Below are positions 8,356 to 17,681 of a stretch of DNA of 64,000 nucleotides, piece by piece. Each line of letters opens with the position of its first letter. The stretch's first letter is position 1. Location: contig NZ_JACJKY010000001.1 in assembly GCF_016901855.1 (NCBI RefSeq), forward strand, positions 186,001 to 250,000. Direction: 5' to 3'. Position numbers and translations under genes: made by a program. This stretch comes from Merdimmobilis hominis. GTDB taxonomy: Bacteria; Bacillota; Clostridia; Oscillospirales; Ruminococcaceae. The notes under the pieces were generated by a model, which was given only the letters and a program-made list of their open reading frames with translations, did no database searches and had not been told where the DNA came from.

Positions 8356-9680
8356 GCCTTTTTGTCCTCCTTGCTGTTTTGTTCTTTCAAAAACGCTTTT
8401 GCAAGCTGATTTTTCTGTGCCAGATGGCGTTTTGCCGGACATACAAACGAACAGCAGCCGCAGTTGATGCAAAGATCAACGCACAGATTCTCAAGCTCTG
8501 CGGCATCCCGTTTGTCATACGCTTTTTCGAGTTTTGCCGGCATCAAGCGCATCGGACAGACGCCGATACATTTGGAACACCGGATACATGCCGTCGTTTT
8601 CGGAAGCAATGACGACTTCTCCTGAAAACATGTGATCGCGTTGTTGTTTTTCACGATTGGCGCGTCGATATCTGCAAGTGCAGATCCCATCATCGGACCA
8701 CCCATCAGCACCTTGCCGCAATCATTTTCCGAAACACGGCAGTAAGCCAATACATCCCGAACCGGTGTGCCGATACGCACCATCAGGTTCTGCGGATCGG
8801 AAACTGCATCGCCGTCCACTGTAATGCGTTTTTCAATCAGCGGCATTCCGGTTTTTAAATACCGGCCGAGATGTGCAACAGACGACACGTTTGAAACGAT
8901 CACACCGCAGTCCGCCGGAAGTTTGCCGCGCGGGACGGTGATGCCGGTTGTCGCATAAATGATCGATTTTTCTGCACCCTGCGGATATACGGAAGGCAGT
9001 GAAACAACTGTCACATGATCTTCCGGTGAAAATGCCTGATCGAGGACTTCCATTGCAAACGCTTTATTGTCTTCGATGCCGATAAATACACGGCTCAAAT
9101 TTAAAAATTTACAGATGGCACGTACACCGTCGACAATATCCTGTGTCGATTCGATACAGGTGCGATAGTCCGCTGTGATATACGGTTCGCATTCTGCGGC
9201 ATTGACGACAAGCGTGTCCACTTTGTCAATATCACGATAGCCGAATTTGACATGCGCCGGAAATCCCGCGCCGCCCAATCCGACGAGTCCGCTTTCCCGT
9301 ACAGCGGCAAGGAATTGCTCGGTCGTTTCAATTACCGGACGGCTGACCGGTGCTTGCTCCTGCACTTCATCCACCGCAATCACAACTGCTTTGCATGTGG
9401 CACCGACAATATTCGTAAACGAAACGATATCCTCCACAACACCCGAGCAGCTCGCATGAACCGGCACAGAGAAAAACGCGCTGTTATCGCCGATTTTCTG
9501 ACCGGTGCACACATGATCGCCTTTTTTTACAAGCGGCTCACACGGCGCACCCATGTGCTGGAGCAGCGGAATTGTCACTTTTTTAGAAAGCGGAAGCTGT
9601 TTTGTTTCTTTTTCCGTGGTGTTTTTGTAATGCGCAACATGTGCGCCGGCCAAACACCGTCTGCTTTTTATGATAGCCAT
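8352..9680 (-). CDS. rnfC: Rnf complex subunit C, NADH/Fe-S/flavin subunit
   Basis: Peripheral 442-residue subunit that exchanges electrons with NAD(H). Visible regions are the N-terminal biotinyl/lipoyl-like domain (LPLSKKVTIPLLQHMGAPCEP), the Gly-rich nucleotide/FMN-binding stretch (GLVGLGGAGFPAHVKF near 135-150), then ECEPYITAD, and a C-terminal two-cluster ferredoxin domain with CIRCSKCIGVCP and CINCGCCSFVCP. The ATG at 9680 follows GGGAGGTCAAA. Because rnfC leads the complex genes and sits 25 bases after the Gx-family gene, the accessory genes upstream appear to be in the same transcript. Confidence 0.95.
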   Translation of the reverse strand: MAIIKSRRCLAGAHVAHYKNTTEKETKQLPLSKKVTIPLLQHMGAPCEPLVKKGDHVCTGQKIGDNSAFFSVPVHASCSGVVEDIVSFTNIVGATCKAVVIAVDEVQEQAPVSRPVIETTEQFLAAVRESGLVGLGGAGFPAHVKFGYRDIDKVDTLVVNAAECEPYITADYRTCIESTQDIVDGVRAICKFLNLSRVFIGIEDNKAFAMEVLDQAFSPEDHVTVVSLPSVYPQGAEKSIIYATTGITVPRGKLPADCGVIVSNVSSVAHLGRYLKTGMPLIEKRITVDGDAVSDPQNLMVRIGTPVRDVLAYCRVSENDCGKVLMGGPMMGSALADIDAPIVKNNNAITCFQEKSSLLPKTTACIRCSKCIGVCPMRLMPAKLEKAYDKRDAAELENLCVDLCINCGCCSFVCPAKRHLAQKNQLAKAFLKEQNSKEDKKA

Positions 9681-9705
9681 TTTGACCTCCCTGATCATGA
9701 AAATT

Positions 9706-10227
9706 TTATGTTCTGCGGTCAAGCCGTTTCATCGCGGGCATCATCACACGAAGCAGTGTGCCGGTGAGAATCCCCATGAAAACACCTGACAGGACAAGCA
9801 GCGGCGCATAATAAAACACCGCTGTACTTGATAAAAGAAAACTTGCGGCAGCAAGCTGTGCGATATTATGCGCAACCGCTGCACAAACACTTATTATTAT
9901 ATACGAAATTCGAATCTTTTGCAATGCAAGCAGCAACGCCATAATCAAAACGGAAAAAATTCCGCCCGCCGCACTCAAAAAGCAGGCTGTCACACCGCGC
10001 GTGATGAAAACAAACCCGATTTTTAAGGCAAGCAATAAAAATGTGCGCGGCTTTCCGAAATAAAAAAGTGAATACATGATCACCACATTCGACAGTCCAA
10101 GTTTCACGCCCGGCGGCAGCGTCGGAATCGGCGGAATCAGATTCTCTAAGATCATCAGCACAACAGACAGCGCAAACAGCAGTGCTGTTGTGCTGATTGT
10201 CCGAACTGAAAGTTTATGTTTCATCAT
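9706..10227 (-). CDS. Gx-transporter / heptaprenyl-diphosphate-synthase component I-like membrane protein
   Basis: 173-residue protein with about five hydrophobic helices. ILENLIPPIPTLPPGVKLGLSNVV near residues 26-49, with its Gly-Pro-rich loop, is the hallmark of the Gx transporter/HepS component I family, which resembles ECF substrate-binding (S) components. In Clostridia this gene commonly accompanies rnf, apbE and a NusG-domain-II gene, as here. It may import or handle a precursor used by the Rnf/flavin system or quinone synthesis; the substrate is unknown. Two adjacent Met codons are possible starts. Confidence 0.75.
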   Translation of the reverse strand: MMKHKLSVRTISTTALLFALSVVLMILENLIPPIPTLPPGVKLGLSNVVIMYSLFYFGKPRTFLLLALKIGFVFITRGVTACFLSAAGGIFSVLIMALLLALQKIRISYIIISVCAAVAHNIAQLAAASFLLSSTAVFYYAPLLVLSGVFMGILTGTLLRVMMPAMKRLDRRT

Positions 10228-10239
10228 CTTCCCGCCTTT

Positions 10240-10632
10240 TCAATTTACAATCCCATCCGTTTTCGCACCTGTTCCGACAATTGTCACAGAGACACGATTC
10301 GGCATACAAACAGCTGTACGTCCGGGCTGCGAAATAAATCCAAACTGTTCGCACAAATGATCGGGACAATTGACATTGACAAATCGAATTTGATGATTTT
10401 TGATTTCAAAATGCACATTTTCGCAATTTTCGAGTGTAAAGGTATTATCCTTTGCAGTTGAAAGATCAATTGTTTTGACGCATTTTCCGTCCAGCATGAT
10501 CTGTGCAGTCCCAATTGCGTCACCCTTGGGCGTGAGCAGCCATACAAGCAATGCAGATACTGCAATCAAAAGGAGCAAGACGATACCCCCGCCTTTTGAA
10601 ATCATTTTTCGTTTTTGCTGTTCTGGTTTCAT
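10240..10632 (-). CDS. NusG domain II-containing membrane-anchored protein
   Basis: 130-residue protein with a single N-terminal membrane anchor (about 14-33) and an extracytoplasmic beta domain of the NusG-II (DUF1312) type. The conserved part is VNCPDHLCEQFGFISQPG near 89-106 followed by AVCMPNRVSV; the three cysteines are family-typical and may bind metal or form disulfides. It lies between apbE and the Gx gene (stop/start overlap with apbE), a conserved clostridial neighbourhood linked to Rnf flavinylation. Despite the name it lacks the NusG transcription-factor domain. Function unproven. Confidence 0.82.
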   Translation of the reverse strand: MKPEQQKRKMISKGGGIVLLLLIAVSALLVWLLTPKGDAIGTAQIMLDGKCVKTIDLSTAKDNTFTLENCENVHFEIKNHQIRFVNVNCPDHLCEQFGFISQPGRTAVCMPNRVSVTIVGTGAKTDGIVN

Positions 10633-11675
10633 GCTGCTTCCTCAATTCCATCGGCTAGTGTGAACGTATTGTTTTCAATCGTAAACCGATCTGCAAGGGA
10701 TGGAGAAACATAGACGCGGTTTTCTTCGTCAATCACAATAACCGAAAAATCAGGGTGATTGATATAAGAAGCAATCGCCTCTTTTCCAGCCAAAAACAGT
10801 GTGGTGGACAGCGCATCTGCCAATGCGCCATCTTTCGCCACAACGGTCACTGAAATGAGGTCGGAGTCACATGGATAGCCGGTTTTCAAATCAAGAATAT
10901 GATGGTATCGCACACCGTCCTGCACAAAATACCGCTCATATGTGCCGGTTGTAGCAACGACTTCATCGTGGGAAGAAAGAATCCCCATCAGATCATTCGC
11001 AGAGTTAGAAAGCGGGTTTCGGATGCCAAGCCGATAAGGCGATCCGTCCGGCTTTGTATGATAGGTATAGATATTTCCGCCGATCGAAATAAGCGCCGAA
11101 TCCACGTCATAATCCGCATAAATCGATTCGATTTCTTCGCAGAAATAACCTTTTGCAATACCGCCTAAATCAATCGCCATTCCCTCTTCTTTTAAAAAAG
11201 CGGTCTGTGCATCTTCATCTAATATCAAATTTTGATAGGAAACATGGTTCAGTGCAGATGCAATTTCATTTTCAGAAGGCACTTTTGGATGATCGGATGT
11301 AATCCCCCACAGTGTAGATAGCGGTGCAATGGTGATGTCGAATAATCCGTTCGACTTTTCACTGAAATCGCGTCCTTTTTTCAATAATTCGAATGTATAG
11401 GTATCCACCTTTACAGGCGTTTTTCCTGCATTTTCATTGATTTTGCTGATTTCTGATGATTCCACATACAGCGACAACAGTTGTTCCAGTTCAGACAAAC
11501 GCTGATTCACTGCCTCTGAAGCTTTTTCTGCATCAGTGCCATAAACTTGCTGTGTCACCTGCGTATCCATCACATACAATTCAGCGTTCACAGGTTCTTG
11601 CTGCGAAGTACATCCACCACTTCCAAATGCAATCAACAGTCCGGCAGCAACACTATGCCATTTTCTTTTTGTCAT
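10629..11675 (-). CDS. apbE: FAD:protein FMN transferase, lipoprotein
   Basis: Transfers FMN from FAD to a threonine of RnfD, RnfG and related FMN-binding proteins on the outer face of the membrane. The 348 residues start with a lipoprotein signal (lipobox-like GSGGC, Cys near 22). Family motifs are MDTQVTQQVYG near 35-45, NENAGKTPVKV, GLFDITIAPL near 121, AIDLGGIAKGYFCEEI near 181 and SIGGNIY near 209. TTGTYERYF and HHILDLKTGYP (near 252-278) complete the metal and FAD site. It is encoded immediately upstream of the Rnf genes with its two probable substrates, a clear functional link. A strong hairpin precedes it. Confidence 0.94.
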   Translation of the reverse strand: MTKRKWHSVAAGLLIAFGSGGCTSQQEPVNAELYVMDTQVTQQVYGTDAEKASEAVNQRLSELEQLLSLYVESSEISKINENAGKTPVKVDTYTFELLKKGRDFSEKSNGLFDITIAPLSTLWGITSDHPKVPSENEIASALNHVSYQNLILDEDAQTAFLKEEGMAIDLGGIAKGYFCEEIESIYADYDVDSALISIGGNIYTYHTKPDGSPYRLGIRNPLSNSANDLMGILSSHDEVVATTGTYERYFVQDGVRYHHILDLKTGYPCDSDLISVTVVAKDGALADALSTTLFLAGKEAIASYINHPDFSVIVIDEENRVYVSPSLADRFTIENNTFTLADGIEEAA

Positions 11676-11687
11676 GAATACCTCCCG

Positions 11688-11731
11688 AAAAACACAGGAA
11701 ACATTTACACATGAAGTGTAAATGTTTCCTG
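11688..11731 (-). terminator. Strong hairpin between the FMN-binding lipoprotein gene and apbE
   Basis: CAGGAAACATTTACAC pairs with GTGTAAATGTTTCCTG (16 bp, 5-base loop), followed on the minus strand by TGTGTTTTTC. It resembles an intrinsic terminator. As no clear promoter is visible between it and apbE, it may be a partial terminator that lowers expression of the apbE-rnf genes, or the promoter may be unusual. Confidence 0.75.
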
Positions 11732-11757
11732 CAAGCTGTTCATTTCAAATCCGACAT

Positions 11758-12201
11758 TTACGGTGTAACGGAAACTTCAGACGTGTCTCCTTTTTCCATG
11801 TTCGAAATAAGCGCGTTATATAATTTTTCCATCGAATCCGAGGAAGTGGTTGCGCCTGCGACGGCATCAACTTTCTGCGTATTCACAAGGCCCTGTTCAA
11901 GCTCCGGATAGAATTTGCTCGGTGTTGTTGTTCCGCCATAGCTTTCCATCGTTTTATTATATTCTTCATCTTCTGATTTGCGTTTTCCGTCGGCATTGAA
12001 CGCATCACAGTCCGCTTCAGTGATCTTTCCGTCTTTCACAGTCAGTGTGAGCGTCTCTGTCCATCCGTGTTCATCCGGAGAAGCCATTTTTGCAGTGTAG
12101 GTGCCGTCCTGCAGTGTTTTTGGCAAACATCCGCCGCAAATGACTGCAAATACAACAGAAACAGCCAACATCAGCAATAAAGCAATACTTTGTTTTTTCA
12201 T
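11758..12201 (-). CDS. FMN-binding domain lipoprotein
   Basis: 147-residue exported lipoprotein (lipobox region VICGGC, Cys near 25) with one FMN_bind domain. DGTYTAKM begins the domain and VDAVAGATTSSDSMEKL near 119-135 is the ApbE target motif, where the second threonine of GATTS is normally flavinylated. It likely carries electrons outside the membrane for Rnf or an extracellular acceptor pathway. It lies 32 bases after the Clp ATPase gene and ahead of apbE in the same direction. Confidence 0.88.
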   Translation of the reverse strand: MKKQSIALLLMLAVSVVFAVICGGCLPKTLQDGTYTAKMASPDEHGWTETLTLTVKDGKITEADCDAFNADGKRKSEDEEYNKTMESYGGTTTPSKFYPELEQGLVNTQKVDAVAGATTSSDSMEKLYNALISNMEKGDTSEVSVTP

Positions 12202-12233
12202 TCATCATTCTCCTCAAAAATTCGCAAAAAGAA

Positions 12234-14486
12234 TCACATGAATGTCAAACGGAGCGCGTCATCTGCAGTAACGGAAATTGCTTCCACGCGATCTGCAAAA
12301 TGATCAATCAGATACTGTGCAATTGGATCTTCGATCTCATGACGAATCACCTTCCGAAGATCACGCGCATTATATTTTCCGCCGCCTGCAAGTTCTGCGA
12401 TTTTTCTCTTTGCGTTGTCATCATAGCACAAGCGGATATTTTTCTCTTTGAGCGCCTGTGCCAATTCCTCTAATAGTATACCCGAAATCTCTGCAAGATT
12501 ATCAAGTGTGAGCCGATTAAATACGATCACTTCATCCACACGGCCTAAAAATTCCGGCCGCAGGAACATCGACAGCGCATTCATCGCTTTTTCTTTGTCG
12601 ATTTCGTTCGCCGTCCGATTGAATCCAACCAATGCGCTCTTTTCACCCGAGCCTGCATTCGAAGTCATAACAATGACTGTGTTTTCAAAATTGACTTCAC
12701 GGCCCTGTGCATCGCTGATGCGTCCCTCATCAAGGATTTGCAGCAGAATATTCATGACATCCGGATGTGCTTTTTCGATTTCATCGAACAAAACAACCGA
12801 ATACGGTCTTCTGCGTACTTTTTCAGTAAGCTGACCGGCTTCATCGTACCCTACATATCCGGGAGGTGCGCCGATCAAACGTGCAACCGTATGCTTCTCC
12901 ATAAATTCGGACATATCAAAGCGCAATACCGGGTCAACGGAATCAAACAGTGCAGCTGACAATACTTTGACAAGCTCTGTTTTTCCGACACCGGTCGGAC
13001 CGACAAAGATAAACGATGCCGGACGTTTTTTGGTCGAAAGCTGCAAGCGGCTGCGTTTGATTGCACGCACTACCTGGTTGACCGCTTCCGGCTGACCGAT
13101 AATTCGGCTGTTCAGCTGTTCTTCCAAATGAATGATCTTCTGATAATCATCCTCTGCCACTTTATTTGCAGGAATACCGGTGCTCAGTTCAATGACCTTT
13201 GCAAGATCAGAAACTGTAACCGGAATATTCTGAATCGCCGCTTCGAGCGGTTTTAATTCCTCTTTCACACGGATGAGCTCTGCTTTCACCTGTGCAATTC
13301 GTTCAAAATTCGGATTCTCCGCCGCTTCGCTTAATTCTGTTTCCTCTTTGGTGAGTGTATGAAGCTGTTCATTCAGCTTTGCATAATCCGCAAGCTCCTT
13401 GCTTGCAAGGGATGCACATGCACATGCTTCATCGAGCAAATCGATCGCTTTATCCGGCAAAAACCGATCTGAAATATACCGTTCTGACCAGATGACGGAA
13501 AGCTTGATAATCTCATCGGAAACTTTTACATGATGGTGCTGTTCATAATACTGCTTGATTCCGCGCAGCACTTCAATCGAATCATCAATCGACGGTTCTT
13601 TGATAGTCACCGGCTGGAATCGGCGTTCCAGTGCAGAATCCTTTTCGATATTTTTGCGGTATTCATTGAACGTTGTTGCGCCAATCACCTGAATCTCACC
13701 GCGGGAAAGCGCCGGTTTCATAATATTCGCCGCACTCATCGATCCTTCGGAGTCACCGGTTCCAATCAGTGTATGCACTTCGTCGATAAACAAAATGATA
13801 TTGCCGGCCGCTTTGATATCATCGATTAAGCCTTTCACGCGGCTTTCAAACTGACCGCGGAACTGTGTTCCGGCAACCATTGCGGTCATATCCAACAGAT
13901 ACAGTTCTTTTCCCTGCAGATGGAACGGTACATCACCGGAAACGATCCGCTGTGCAATGCCTTCTGCAATCGCCGTTTTACCGACACCCGGTTCGCCGAT
14001 CAAGCAAGGATTGTTCTTTGTTCTGCGGCTTAAAATCTGAATGACACGATAGATCTCCTGATCACGTCCGATGATTCTGTCAAGCTGACCGTTTCGTGCT
14101 TTTTCACACAGATTGGTGCAATAGGATTCCAAAAACTTATATTTCTTTTTATCTTTTCCTTTGGAATCTTCATTTTTTTCTGTTCGGGATTCGGGTTCGC
14201 TTTGCGCAAGCGGATTCGCACCCCCGAACAAATTCTGCAAAAAGTCGGGCATGGTTCCGGCTCCGCCCGGTTCAAACGAATCACCATCAGCCAATTCCAT
14301 CAGCTGTTGGCTCATCGCTTCCATTTCTTCGTCGGTAATGCCCATCTGTTTCATAATCTGCTCAGCCTGAGGCAAACCTGCTTCTTTTGCACACACCCAG
14401 CAAAGGCCTTCACTGATTGGTTTTCCGTTTTCCATCCGCTGTACAAATACAACAGCCGGACGTTTTTTGCATTTACTACAAATCAT
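12234..14486 (-). CDS. Clp-family AAA+ ATPase with N-terminal zinc finger (ClpE/ClpC-like)
   Basis: Hsp100 unfoldase that would feed substrates to ClpP or act as a disaggregase. In its 750 residues a zinc ribbon comes first (Cys3, Cys6, Cys29, Cys32), then an acidic/Gly-rich linker to about 110. AAA-1 has Walker [14 protein letters not shown] near 163 and sensor ALERRFQPV; a coiled-coil middle segment spans about 380-440. AAA-2 has Walker [13 protein letters not shown] near 501 and [12 protein letters not shown] near 569. The double ClpN repeat of ClpC is absent and replaced by the zinc finger, which is the ClpE arrangement. It overlaps the end of pgsA (ATGA). Confidence 0.85.
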   Translation of the reverse strand: MICSKCKKRPAVVFVQRMENGKPISEGLCWVCAKEAGLPQAEQIMKQMGITDEEMEAMSQQLMELADGDSFEPGGAGTMPDFLQNLFGGANPLAQSEPESRTEKNEDSKGKDKKKYKFLESYCTNLCEKARNGQLDRIIGRDQEIYRVIQILSRRTKNNPCLIGEPGVGKTAIAEGIAQRIVSGDVPFHLQGKELYLLDMTAMVAGTQFRGQFESRVKGLIDDIKAAGNIILFIDEVHTLIGTGDSEGSMSAANIMKPALSRGEIQVIGATTFNEYRKNIEKDSALERRFQPVTIKEPSIDDSIEVLRGIKQYYEQHHHVKVSDEIIKLSVIWSERYISDRFLPDKAIDLLDEACACASLASKELADYAKLNEQLHTLTKEETELSEAAENPNFERIAQVKAELIRVKEELKPLEAAIQNIPVTVSDLAKVIELSTGIPANKVAEDDYQKIIHLEEQLNSRIIGQPEAVNQVVRAIKRSRLQLSTKKRPASFIFVGPTGVGKTELVKVLSAALFDSVDPVLRFDMSEFMEKHTVARLIGAPPGYVGYDEAGQLTEKVRRRPYSVVLFDEIEKAHPDVMNILLQILDEGRISDAQGREVNFENTVIVMTSNAGSGEKSALVGFNRTANEIDKEKAMNALSMFLRPEFLGRVDEVIVFNRLTLDNLAEISGILLEELAQALKEKNIRLCYDDNAKRKIAELAGGGKYNARDLRKVIRHEIEDPIAQYLIDHFADRVEAISVTADDALRLTFM

Positions 14487-15037
14487 TTTGATTCTCCCTC
14501 ACTTGCAGGTGTTTTCAAATAGTCCATCAGATATTTTGCAAGCGCAAAAATCACAAGGAACATGGAAACTGCAATAATCGTCCAAATTCCAACCGGATGC
14601 TTTCCGATGGCCGGAAATACCAAAAGCAGCGCCATTGCGAAATACATTTCGAATGTAGAAATCTTTCCATACCATTTTGCATACGGAACACGTTTCTTTT
14701 TCCCTTTGAGCATCACCAATCCGCCGATCATCATTGCAAGTTCTTTGATGACATATACGACAAACAGGATCATAAGCTCCGGAAACCGAAACATTAAACA
14801 GCCAATGACAGCGGCTTGTGTCAGCTTGTCTGCAACCGGATCAAGCATTTTTCCAAGATCAGAAATCATATTGAACCGACGTGCAATAAAACCATCCAGA
14901 ATATCTGTGATACCCGACAATATTAAAATCAAAATCGGCCACAGCGCAATTTGATCATCCGGAACGTTTATGTATTGCCAGACAAACACCGGAATCAAAA
15001 CAATTCGAAAACAAGAAAGTATATTTGGTATGGTCAT
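14483..15037 (-). CDS. pgsA: CDP-diacylglycerol-glycerol-3-phosphate 3-phosphatidyltransferase
   Basis: Makes phosphatidylglycerol phosphate at the membrane. The CDP-alcohol phosphotransferase signature DGxxAR(x8)GxxxDxxxD is readable as DILDGFIARRF...GKMLDPVADKL near residues 50-73. The protein has several hydrophobic helices and 184 residues, normal length. The longest frame starts at a GTG at 15046 that would lie directly on the GAGGG site; the ATG at 15037 has proper spacing and gives the family start MTIPNILSCFR. It overlaps the Clp gene downstream. Confidence 0.93.
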   Translation of the reverse strand: MTIPNILSCFRIVLIPVFVWQYINVPDDQIALWPILILILSGITDILDGFIARRFNMISDLGKMLDPVADKLTQAAVIGCLMFRFPELMILFVVYVIKELAMMIGGLVMLKGKKKRVPYAKWYGKISTFEMYFAMALLLVFPAIGKHPVGIWTIIAVSMFLVIFALAKYLMDYLKTPASEGESK

Positions 15038-15052
15038 AAAAAACACCCTCTT

Positions 15053-15763
15053 TTAAATATGGAACAAACCGAAAAAGAATCGATAGACGAAACTTTGGTC
15101 AATTATTTCCTGATTAAACCACGAAACGCCGCCTGCTGAAAGTGCAATAAACAGCGATCCTGCAATTCCAAGCAGGAAAAGCACCAAAACAGCAAATACC
15201 ACACCTACGCCGGCGCCCAATACTGCATTGAGGGTTCCGACAACAGGAATTTTCCGCACTGCGCCAAACACAGAAGCGAGTGCTCTTATTATTATAGCGC
15301 AAAGAACGAAAATTAACAAGCAAAAAAGCATTTGCAAAAGTGTACACACAATCGGTTCGAGCACATTATCGGTAATAACACTGCTTAAATTGTCGATTGT
15401 CACATTTGTTTGACTGCTGATCTGCTCGATCAGTGCTTCTTGAGAGCCAACCTGCGCCAATACCGGATTTAAGAAAAACGCAGGAATTGCAGCGATGACA
15501 GCCGGCAAAACGGACGATACTGTCGCCGATGCACCGGATGAAACAATCGCTTCATTGATACTTTGCAGTACAGACGGACGAACAAACGTTACAAAAACAA
15601 AATCAGCCGCATAACCGCTCAGCCAAAATGCCAAAACAAACGAAACAAGTGTGCCGGCTGCCAGTGTTACTGTTTTTAAAAAACCTTTCCGATATGATGA
15701 AATCACAATCAGGAAAAAGATCGCAACCATAAGGAGATCTAAGACAATTGAACCAATCTGCAT
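15053..15763 (-). CDS. CvpA family membrane protein
   Basis: 236 residues with four or so membrane helices: LDLLMVAIFFLIVISSYRKGFLKTV at the N-terminus, a long extracytoplasmic loop (about 75-125) and two C-terminal helices ending in the Gly/Val-rich NAVLGAGVGVVFAVLVLFLLG. The N-terminal pattern D-x-x-x...SYRKGFLKT is typical of CvpA, named for colicin V production but of broader and unclear role in cell-envelope homeostasis. It sits 15 bases after the DUF5711 gene. Confidence 0.8.
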   Translation of the reverse strand: MQIGSIVLDLLMVAIFFLIVISSYRKGFLKTVTLAAGTLVSFVLAFWLSGYAADFVFVTFVRPSVLQSINEAIVSSGASATVSSVLPAVIAAIPAFFLNPVLAQVGSQEALIEQISSQTNVTIDNLSSVITDNVLEPIVCTLLQMLFCLLIFVLCAIIIRALASVFGAVRKIPVVGTLNAVLGAGVGVVFAVLVLFLLGIAGSLFIALSAGGVSWFNQEIIDQSFVYRFFFGLFHI

Positions 15764-15778
15764 AACATCCTCCGTTTT

Positions 15779-16915
15779 TTAGCTGATATAATACTTTTGA
15801 ATGACTTCACCGCTCAATAGAATGACTGCTGTCTGATTGCATGCAATCTTCTGAACTGAATGCGGCAGATCAATTTGTTTTGTCTGTTTCAGTGTTCGAT
15901 CAAATACATAAAACCCTTCACTGCCGAGAAAAACAAGCTGATCATTCGATACATCAAGATCAGTCGGAACCTCTTCTACTTGTGCAGATGCAGTAACTGT
16001 TCCGTTTTTACCAATGGAAGTGATCTGCGAAATGCCATTTTGCTGGATTTCCGTCACAACCGTCACTACATTCGGCAAATCGCATGACATCTGAACCAAT
16101 TCACCCTCATACGTATACCGCGCTTCCTGTTTTCCATCCTGCAGCACTGCGACACTGTCTTTTCCGACGACTGCAATCGTTTGTGCATCCAGATATGAAA
16201 TGGAAAGCGGCAGCATATCATAAACGGTTTGAATGGAAGCCTGTGCTTCCGTCTGTGTATCCAAACGATAGATTTCTGCACAGAACAGACCTTCTGACGT
16301 ATCAATCGCGCATGCGGAAAGGTAACGGCTGTCTGCAGAAAACGCAAGCGATGAAAACGTATCCGCCGCTGCGCCAAACCAATATTTGAGGGCAAGCTTT
16401 TTGTCATATACCTGCACATACGATGCATATTGATCGTGTGTGGTAGCAATGGCAATACTGCCGTCTTTTGCGATCTGTCCGCATAAAATCGAAAAATCAG
16501 TTTTCTGCTCTGAGATATTTCCGGAACCGTCCATTGTGAAAAATGCTGTACCGCCGCGGTCATACAGCAAAAGCATGTCGTTTTGCTTGCAGAGTACAGG
16601 ATTTGTATAACCGTGGAACTGCTCTTTGCGCACTGTTCCATCCATATGATAAAGCGTCAGCGACGATTTTGACAAGACAACAAAACCATTCTGCATCGTG
16701 CAAATATCTGTAGGCTGTTCGCCTGTCAACGTGAGCGGAAACTGTTCATCTCCGCCGTCAAACAGCCGGGAGATTGTCCCAGCCGGCAGAATCATCACTA
16801 CACCTGCAAGAATACACGCTGCAGCAAGCACACACGCAGCATAAATCCATCGCTTGCGCCGATGCTGCTGCTTTTTTTGTTTTCGATATGCTTCCAGATT
16901 CTGAATCTCAGCCAA
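15779..16915 (-). CDS. DUF5711 family membrane-anchored beta-propeller-like protein
   Basis: 378 residues. A short basic cytoplasmic N-terminus (YRKQKKQQHRRKRW) is followed by one transmembrane helix (about 24-46) and an extracytoplasmic domain of repeating beta-strand units (for example LTLYHMDGTVRKEQ, FFTMDGSGNISEQ, FYVFDRTLKQTKQ), consistent with a beta-propeller. It matches the DUF5711 family of Clostridia, of unknown function. The start codon is TTG after AAGGTGATTG. It lies between truA and cvpA in a tightly packed run. Confidence 0.75.
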   Translation of the reverse strand: MAEIQNLEAYRKQKKQQHRRKRWIYAACVLAAACILAGVVMILPAGTISRLFDGGDEQFPLTLTGEQPTDICTMQNGFVVLSKSSLTLYHMDGTVRKEQFHGYTNPVLCKQNDMLLLYDRGGTAFFTMDGSGNISEQKTDFSILCGQIAKDGSIAIATTHDQYASYVQVYDKKLALKYWFGAAADTFSSLAFSADSRYLSACAIDTSEGLFCAEIYRLDTQTEAQASIQTVYDMLPLSISYLDAQTIAVVGKDSVAVLQDGKQEARYTYEGELVQMSCDLPNVVTVVTEIQQNGISQITSIGKNGTVTASAQVEEVPTDLDVSNDQLVFLGSEGFYVFDRTLKQTKQIDLPHSVQKIACNQTAVILLSGEVIQKYYIS

Positions 16916-16929
16916 ACAATCACCTTCTT

Positions 16930-17670
16930 TCAGTAATCAACACGATTGAGATATAAGCCATACGGCGGCGCAGTCCGCCCTGCTTTGGAACGATCGAGCA
17001 GATGCAGGATCTCCTCCATTCTGCCATGTGCGATTCGTCCTTCCTCCATCTCGAGCAAGGTTCCCACAATAATACGTACCATATTATATAAAAATCCGTC
17101 TGCATGGATTTTCATTGTGACCATATCCCCTTCTCGGATAAACCGAAGCTCCGAAATTGTACGAATGGTTGACATTCCTTCTTTATGGTTCGGATTGCAA
17201 AACGATGTGAAATCATGTGTGCCAATGAGCGGCTTCGCGTTTTCTTCCATCCGTGCACAATCAAGCGGAAATTTGCAGTGCAGTGCCAAGTCGGACAAAA
17301 ACGGATCTTTCACCGGATTATTATAGATTCGATAGAGATATTCTTTTCCCTTGCAGCAGTAACGCGCATGAAAATCAAGCGGCACTTCCTTGCAGGAGAG
17401 GACAACAATATCCTTTGGAAGAATACGGTTTAACACCTCGGGAAATTTATGTGTCGGAAACGGAACGTCTGTTTTCATACTGAAAAAGCAGCTGTTTGCA
17501 TGAACGCCTGCATCCGTACGGGAACAACCGATGATTGGCTCCCGCCGTCCGAATACCTGTTCGATTTTATCCTGCACCACTTCTGTGATTGATAATGCAT
17601 TCGTCTGAAACTGAAATCCATGATAGTTTGTTCCGCGATATGCGATCTGAACCAATAGATTTTTTGTCAT
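16930..17670 (-). CDS. truA: tRNA pseudouridine(38-40) synthase
   Basis: Converts uridines 38-40 in the tRNA anticodon arm. 246 residues with YRGTNYHGFQFQ near residue 10 and the catalytic-Asp motif GCSRTDAGVHAN near 48-59. RYCCKGKEYLYRI near 104, FLYNMVRIIVGTLLEM near 195, and the C-terminal R-T-A-P-P-Y-G-L motif are all family-specific. ATG 17670 is chosen because it follows GGAGGAGCT; an upstream ATG adds only MTGGA. It is 11 bases behind ecfT, a gene order (ecfA-ecfA-ecfT-truA) widely conserved in Firmicutes. Confidence 0.96.
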   Translation of the reverse strand: MTKNLLVQIAYRGTNYHGFQFQTNALSITEVVQDKIEQVFGRREPIIGCSRTDAGVHANSCFFSMKTDVPFPTHKFPEVLNRILPKDIVVLSCKEVPLDFHARYCCKGKEYLYRIYNNPVKDPFLSDLALHCKFPLDCARMEENAKPLIGTHDFTSFCNPNHKEGMSTIRTISELRFIREGDMVTMKIHADGFLYNMVRIIVGTLLEMEEGRIAHGRMEEILHLLDRSKAGRTAPPYGLYLNRVDY

Positions 17671-17681
17671 AGCTCCTCCTG

